Positions 6,141 to 9,228 of a DNA stretch of 9,228 nucleotides are shown here, one piece after another. The translations under genes and the position numbers were made by a program. The notes below the pieces were generated by a model. The model saw only the letters and a list, made by a program, of their open reading frames with translations. It searched no databases and was not told where the DNA came from. Where the stretch lies: the NCBI GenBank assembly GCA_964622895.1, contig CAZUSB010000021.1, forward strand, positions 1 through 9,228. The letters run 5' to 3'. Source of the stretch: JAGOZV01 sp964622895 (lineage in GTDB: Bacteria; Patescibacteriota; Saccharimonadia; Saccharimonadales; Saccharimonadaceae). Within the stretch, counting starts at the first letter, position 1. Each line of letters begins with the position of its first letter.

Positions 6141-8954
6141 TCACAGTACCGTCGCTAAATACTGACCGGTTGGCGAGTTTTTTATTTTAACAACCTCTTC
6201 GGGCGTGCCACTAGCAATCAAATTACCACCGGCCATGCCACCTTCTGGTCCCATATCAATAATATGGTCAGCCGATTTTATAATATCTAAATTATGCTCA
6301 ATAATTATCATAGTATTACCGCCGTCAACTAGTTGATTTAAAATTCCTAATAAACGTTTGACGTCTGCACTATGAAGCCCAGTCGTCGGCTCATCTAAAA
6401 TATATAATGTCTTCCCAGTAGAGCGACGGGAGAGCTCTGTCGCCAATTTAATTCGTTGCGCTTCGCCACCACTAAAAGTGGTGGCTGGTTGACCTAACTT
6501 TATGTAGCCCAGCCCGACATTTATTAAGGTTTTAAGCTTACCGGCAATCGTCGGAATATTTTCAAAAAAATCGTACGCCTGATCAACTGTCATATCTAGA
6601 ACTTCACTGATATCTTTGTCTTTAAATTTAATTTCTAAGGCCTCGCGATTATAGCGCTTGCCTTTGCAAACATCACACCTCATATAGACATCGGGCAAAA
6701 AATTCATCTCTATCTTGATGACACCGTCCCCTTTGCAGTGCTCACAGCGTCCACCTTTGACATTAAAACTAAATCTCCCTGCTTTATAACCACGAACATT
6801 TGCTTCTGGAGTGCCAGCAAACAACTCACGAATATTTGTAAAAACCCCCGTATAGGTTGCTGGATTTGACCTCGGGGTACGCCCGATAGCTGATTGATCT
6901 ATTACAATCACCTTATCTAGTTGTTTAACGCCCTCTATTTTGTCGTGTTTTCCCGGAACAGCTTGCGCACGATGAAGTTGCGCCGACAACTCCCTGGCAA
7001 GAATTGAATTAACTAGAGTAGATTTACCTGATCCACTAACGCCACTAACAACTGTCATAACTCCTAACGGAAAATCTACAGTTATTTCTTTTAAGTTATT
7101 CTCACGCGCTCCAACAACTTTTATTTTTTTGTCTTTATCAGTTTTGCGTCGTTTCTTTGGTGTCTCAATTTTATCAATTCCGGCCAAATATCTACCTGTA
7201 ATACTTGATGTATCTTTTGCTACTTCCTCTGGGGTGCCGACAGAAACAATCTCTCCACCTTTTACGCCAGCGCCAGGACCAACATCAATCAAATAATCGG
7301 CTTGCCTGATCGTATCTTCGTCATGCTCGACCACAATCACGGTATTACCTAAATCTCGTAGGTGTTTGAGCGTGCCAATCAAACGATCATTATCGCGCTG
7401 ATGCAATCCAATTGATGGTTCGTCCAGCACATATAATACACCTTGGAGCCCTGAGCCGATTTGTGTCGCCAACCGGATACGTTGCGCCTCACCACCGCTC
7501 AAAGTGTTGGCAGCTCTTGCTAGCTCTAAATAATTTAGTCCGACATCCTTCATAAACTGTAGGCGATTAACAATCTCTTTTACTATTTGCTGAGCAATGA
7601 ACTGTTCGGTTTCGTTTAGTTTTAACTGATTATTAAATAGATCTAGCGCCTGATCAACATTCAGATTTGCTATGTCCATAATACTCAGTCCGTCTATCGT
7701 CACTGCTAGTACAACTGGTTTTAGTCTTAAACCATGACAAGCACTACATGGTCTTTCTCTCATAAAGCGCTCAATATCTTTTCGCATAAACTCACTATCA
7801 GTTTCCCGATGCCGTCTTTCTAGATTAGGAATTACACCCTCATAGGTCGCTTCGTACTGCTTGCCATTACCAAGTTCAATTTCGTATTTATCGCCGCCTG
7901 TTCCATAAAGAATTTTATCAAGCACATCTTGAGGTAGTTCACCAACAGGAACGCGTACGCTAAAATTATGTTTTTTTGCAACTTCTGCAAGCCGTTTCAT
8001 ATACCACGAATCGCTGTTAACTCGATTATATGGGCGAATAGCGCCTTCTGCGATAGTTAGATTTGGGTTAAAAACAAGTTCGGGATCAACCTCAAGACGA
8101 TAGCCAAGGCCAGTACAGATAGGACAGGCTCCTTGGGGCGAGTTAAAGCTAAAAAGTCGCGGCTCTAGTTCTGGGATTTCAATGTCTGGATTATCAAGTG
8201 AGACATAGCGTTGACTCATGGTCTTGACTTCATCTTTCTCGGCGTCTAGCACGCTAACCAAACCATCCGTTAAGTCTAATGCTTGCTCGGTTGACTGGGC
8301 GATTCGACTTCGCATATCTGCCGCTACCACCACCCTATCAACAACGATTTCAATATTGTGTCTTTCGGTCTTTTTTAAATTTGGAAATTCTTCAAATGAA
8401 TACACCGTGCCGTCTACCCTAGCTCTAGCAAAACCTAGTCTTTTATATTGTTCGGGGATATGCAAAAACTCACCTTTTTTATCTTTAGCAATAGGCGCTA
8501 GAATCATAATCTTTGACCCCTCGGGATAGCGCATAATTTCGTCTATAATGTCGTCTTTTGTCCGTTTTGTAACAGCCCGGCCAGTAATCGGATCATGAGG
8601 AATGCCAATTCGGGCAAATAATAGTCGCATATAATCATATATTTCTGTCACAGTTGCTACAGTAGAGCGTGGATTGCGGCTGGTTGATTTTTGGTCTATA
8701 GAAATGGCAGGACTGAGGCCATTGATTTGGTCAACATCTGGTTTATCTATCGTTCCCAAAAATTGCCTAGCATAACTTGAGAGGCTCTCAACATAGCGTC
8801 GCTGCCCCTCAGCATAAATAGTATCAAACGCCAAAGAAGATTTACCACTACCACTCAGACCAGTGATTACAACTAGCTTGTCTCGCGGAATCTCAACATT
8901 AATATCCTTGAGATTATTCTCTCGCGCCCCCTTTACCTCTATAAAATCTGCCAT
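6141..8954 (-). CDS. uvrA: Excinuclease ABC subunit A (UvrA)
   Basis: A 937-residue, full-length UvrA, the dimeric ATPase that finds DNA lesions and loads UvrB. Two ABC modules are complete: Walker A GLSGSGKS (32-39), signature LSGGEAQR (485-492) and Walker B LDEP (510-513), then Walker A GVSGSGKS (638-645), signature FSGGEAQR (827-834) and LDEP (853-856). Zinc-ligand pairs are C277/C280, C403/C406 and C737/C740 with C760/C763. These eight are the only cysteines in the protein. The ATG at 8954 begins the family-typical MADFIEVKGARENNL. It has a good sigma-70-like promoter 14 nt upstream but no Shine-Dalgarno site. The dedA gene follows after 13 bp. uvrC lies about 2.2 kb downstream in the same orientation, but with separately promoted genes between. 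Confidence 0.98.
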   Translation of the reverse strand: MADFIEVKGARENNLKDINVEIPRDKLVVITGLSGSGKSSLAFDTIYAEGQRRYVESLSSYARQFLGTIDKPDVDQINGLSPAISIDQKSTSRNPRSTVATVTEIYDYMRLLFARIGIPHDPITGRAVTKRTKDDIIDEIMRYPEGSKIMILAPIAKDKKGEFLHIPEQYKRLGFARARVDGTVYSFEEFPNLKKTERHNIEIVVDRVVVAADMRSRIAQSTEQALDLTDGLVSVLDAEKDEVKTMSQRYVSLDNPDIEIPELEPRLFSFNSPQGACPICTGLGYRLEVDPELVFNPNLTIAEGAIRPYNRVNSDSWYMKRLAEVAKKHNFSVRVPVGELPQDVLDKILYGTGGDKYEIELGNGKQYEATYEGVIPNLERRHRETDSEFMRKDIERFMRERPCSACHGLRLKPVVLAVTIDGLSIMDIANLNVDQALDLFNNQLKLNETEQFIAQQIVKEIVNRLQFMKDVGLNYLELARAANTLSGGEAQRIRLATQIGSGLQGVLYVLDEPSIGLHQRDNDRLIGTLKHLRDLGNTVIVVEHDEDTIRQADYLIDVGPGAGVKGGEIVSVGTPEEVAKDTSSITGRYLAGIDKIETPKKRRKTDKDKKIKVVGARENNLKEITVDFPLGVMTVVSGVSGSGKSTLVNSILARELSAQLHRAQAVPGKHDKIEGVKQLDKVIVIDQSAIGRTPRSNPATYTGVFTNIRELFAGTPEANVRGYKAGRFSFNVKGGRCEHCKGDGVIKIEMNFLPDVYMRCDVCKGKRYNREALEIKFKDKDISEVLDMTVDQAYDFFENIPTIAGKLKTLINVGLGYIKLGQPATTFSGGEAQRIKLATELSRRSTGKTLYILDEPTTGLHSADVKRLLGILNQLVDGGNTMIIIEHNLDIIKSADHIIDMGPEGGMAGGNLIASGTPEEVVKIKNSPTGQYLATVL

Positions 8955-8968
8955 ATACTCGATGATAC

Positions 8969-8997
8969 ATTGTACGTTATTTTTGCATAAATGTCCA
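8969..8997 (-). promoter_or_regulatory. Sigma-70-like promoter of uvrA
   Basis: TGGACA (8997-8992) and TACAAT (8974-8969) are separated by exactly 17 bp and read toward uvrA; each matches the consensus at five of six positions. The -10 box ends 14 nt before the ATG, giving a leader of about 7 nt. I see no LexA-type or other obvious operator palindrome around it. Confidence 0.7.
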
Positions 8998-9030
8998 GGC
9001 TCTAGGAAGAGGAAAGAACGACGTCTTTAT

Positions 9031-9228
9031 TCAGTCTTCATCTTTATCTGTCAGGAAGCTATTCTCTTCGTCTGATATGTCCTGAAAGAAAGATGAATCA
9101 CCCTCCTCAAACTCGGTAATAACATTTTGACTAAAAGCCGCCGCAAGTGCATCGTCATCATTTTCATCATCCCTGTTTCTTCCGTCAGCAGAAGCAGACT
9201 CGTCTAGTGTTGTCTCTTCATTGTCGCT
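9031..9228 (-). CDS. Acidic C-terminal end of an unrecognised protein (5' part outside window)
   Basis: An open frame enters from the right edge and ends at TGA 9033-9031, giving 65 residues. It is rich in Asp, Glu and Ser (for example RDDENDDD near residue 21, FEEGDSSFF, DISDEEN and the terminal TDKDED). It contains no cysteine, no membrane helix and no motif I recognise. It looks like a disordered acidic tail, similar in character to the tail of L25 in this window, and says nothing about the enzyme or structure upstream. It lies 76 bp before uvrA on the same strand, but uvrA has its own promoter. I see no strong terminator between them. It could be the tail of almost any cytoplasmic protein; the coding call rests on the long open frame and a stop that closes just before the uvrA promoter. 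Confidence 0.55.
   Translation of the reverse strand, partial: SDNEETTLDESASADGRNRDDENDDDALAAAFSQNVITEFEEGDSSFFQDISDEENSFLTDKDED

Noticed and set aside
8998..9030. Possible terminator (AAAGA/TCTTT stem) between the right-edge gene and uvrA
   Set aside because: The stem is only about five mostly A-T pairs and has no T tract directly after it, which is too weak to call.

Overview
The window is a compact, AT-rich bacterial chromosomal segment holding nine protein genes (two cut by the window edges). Eight are on the minus strand and one on the plus strand. I see no tRNA, rRNA, CRISPR array, insertion sequence or phage integration signal. The best guess at the organism is a Patescibacteria/CPR genome, most likely Candidatus Saccharibacteria. 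This is an inference from very short intergenic gaps, the holin-like/secG/membrane-anchored peptide-binding-protein cluster, promoter boxes almost touching start codons, and strikingly few cysteines. TGA is used as a normal stop (uvrA and the right-edge gene), so the UGA=Gly code of Gracilibacteria/Absconditabacteria does not apply.

Layout, left to right. 1-2443 (minus) is a likely operon: a four-helix holin-superfamily-IV membrane protein, secG (overlapping it by 11 bp) and a family-5 solute-binding protein that runs off the left edge and is held in the membrane by an uncleaved helix. 2503-3883 (minus) is uvrC, interrupted by a block of exactly 100 N that hides the end of its 5' nuclease domain. 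3946-4632 (plus) is an endonuclease/exonuclease/phosphatase-fold enzyme transcribed divergently from uvrC and closed by a perfect hairpin terminator. 4669-5361 (minus) is ribosomal protein L25 (CTC type) with an acidic tail. 5417-6127 (minus) is a DedA membrane protein. 6141-8954 (minus) is full-length uvrA. 9031-9228 (minus) is the acidic C-terminal end of an unrecognised protein.

Functionally the window combines nucleotide excision repair (UvrA and UvrC, with no UvrB in view), a possible DNA/RNA or phosphoester hydrolase beside uvrC, protein export (SecG), envelope functions (holin-like protein, DedA), peptide uptake (binding protein) and translation (L25). It is mainly housekeeping DNA, and I did not find a convincing new multi-gene system. 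The points most worth a second look are the cysteine-free UvrC, which lacks the four-cysteine cluster motif, the overall cysteine depletion, the start-proximal promoters that imply leaderless or nearly leaderless mRNAs, and the divergent uvrC/nuclease promoter pair.
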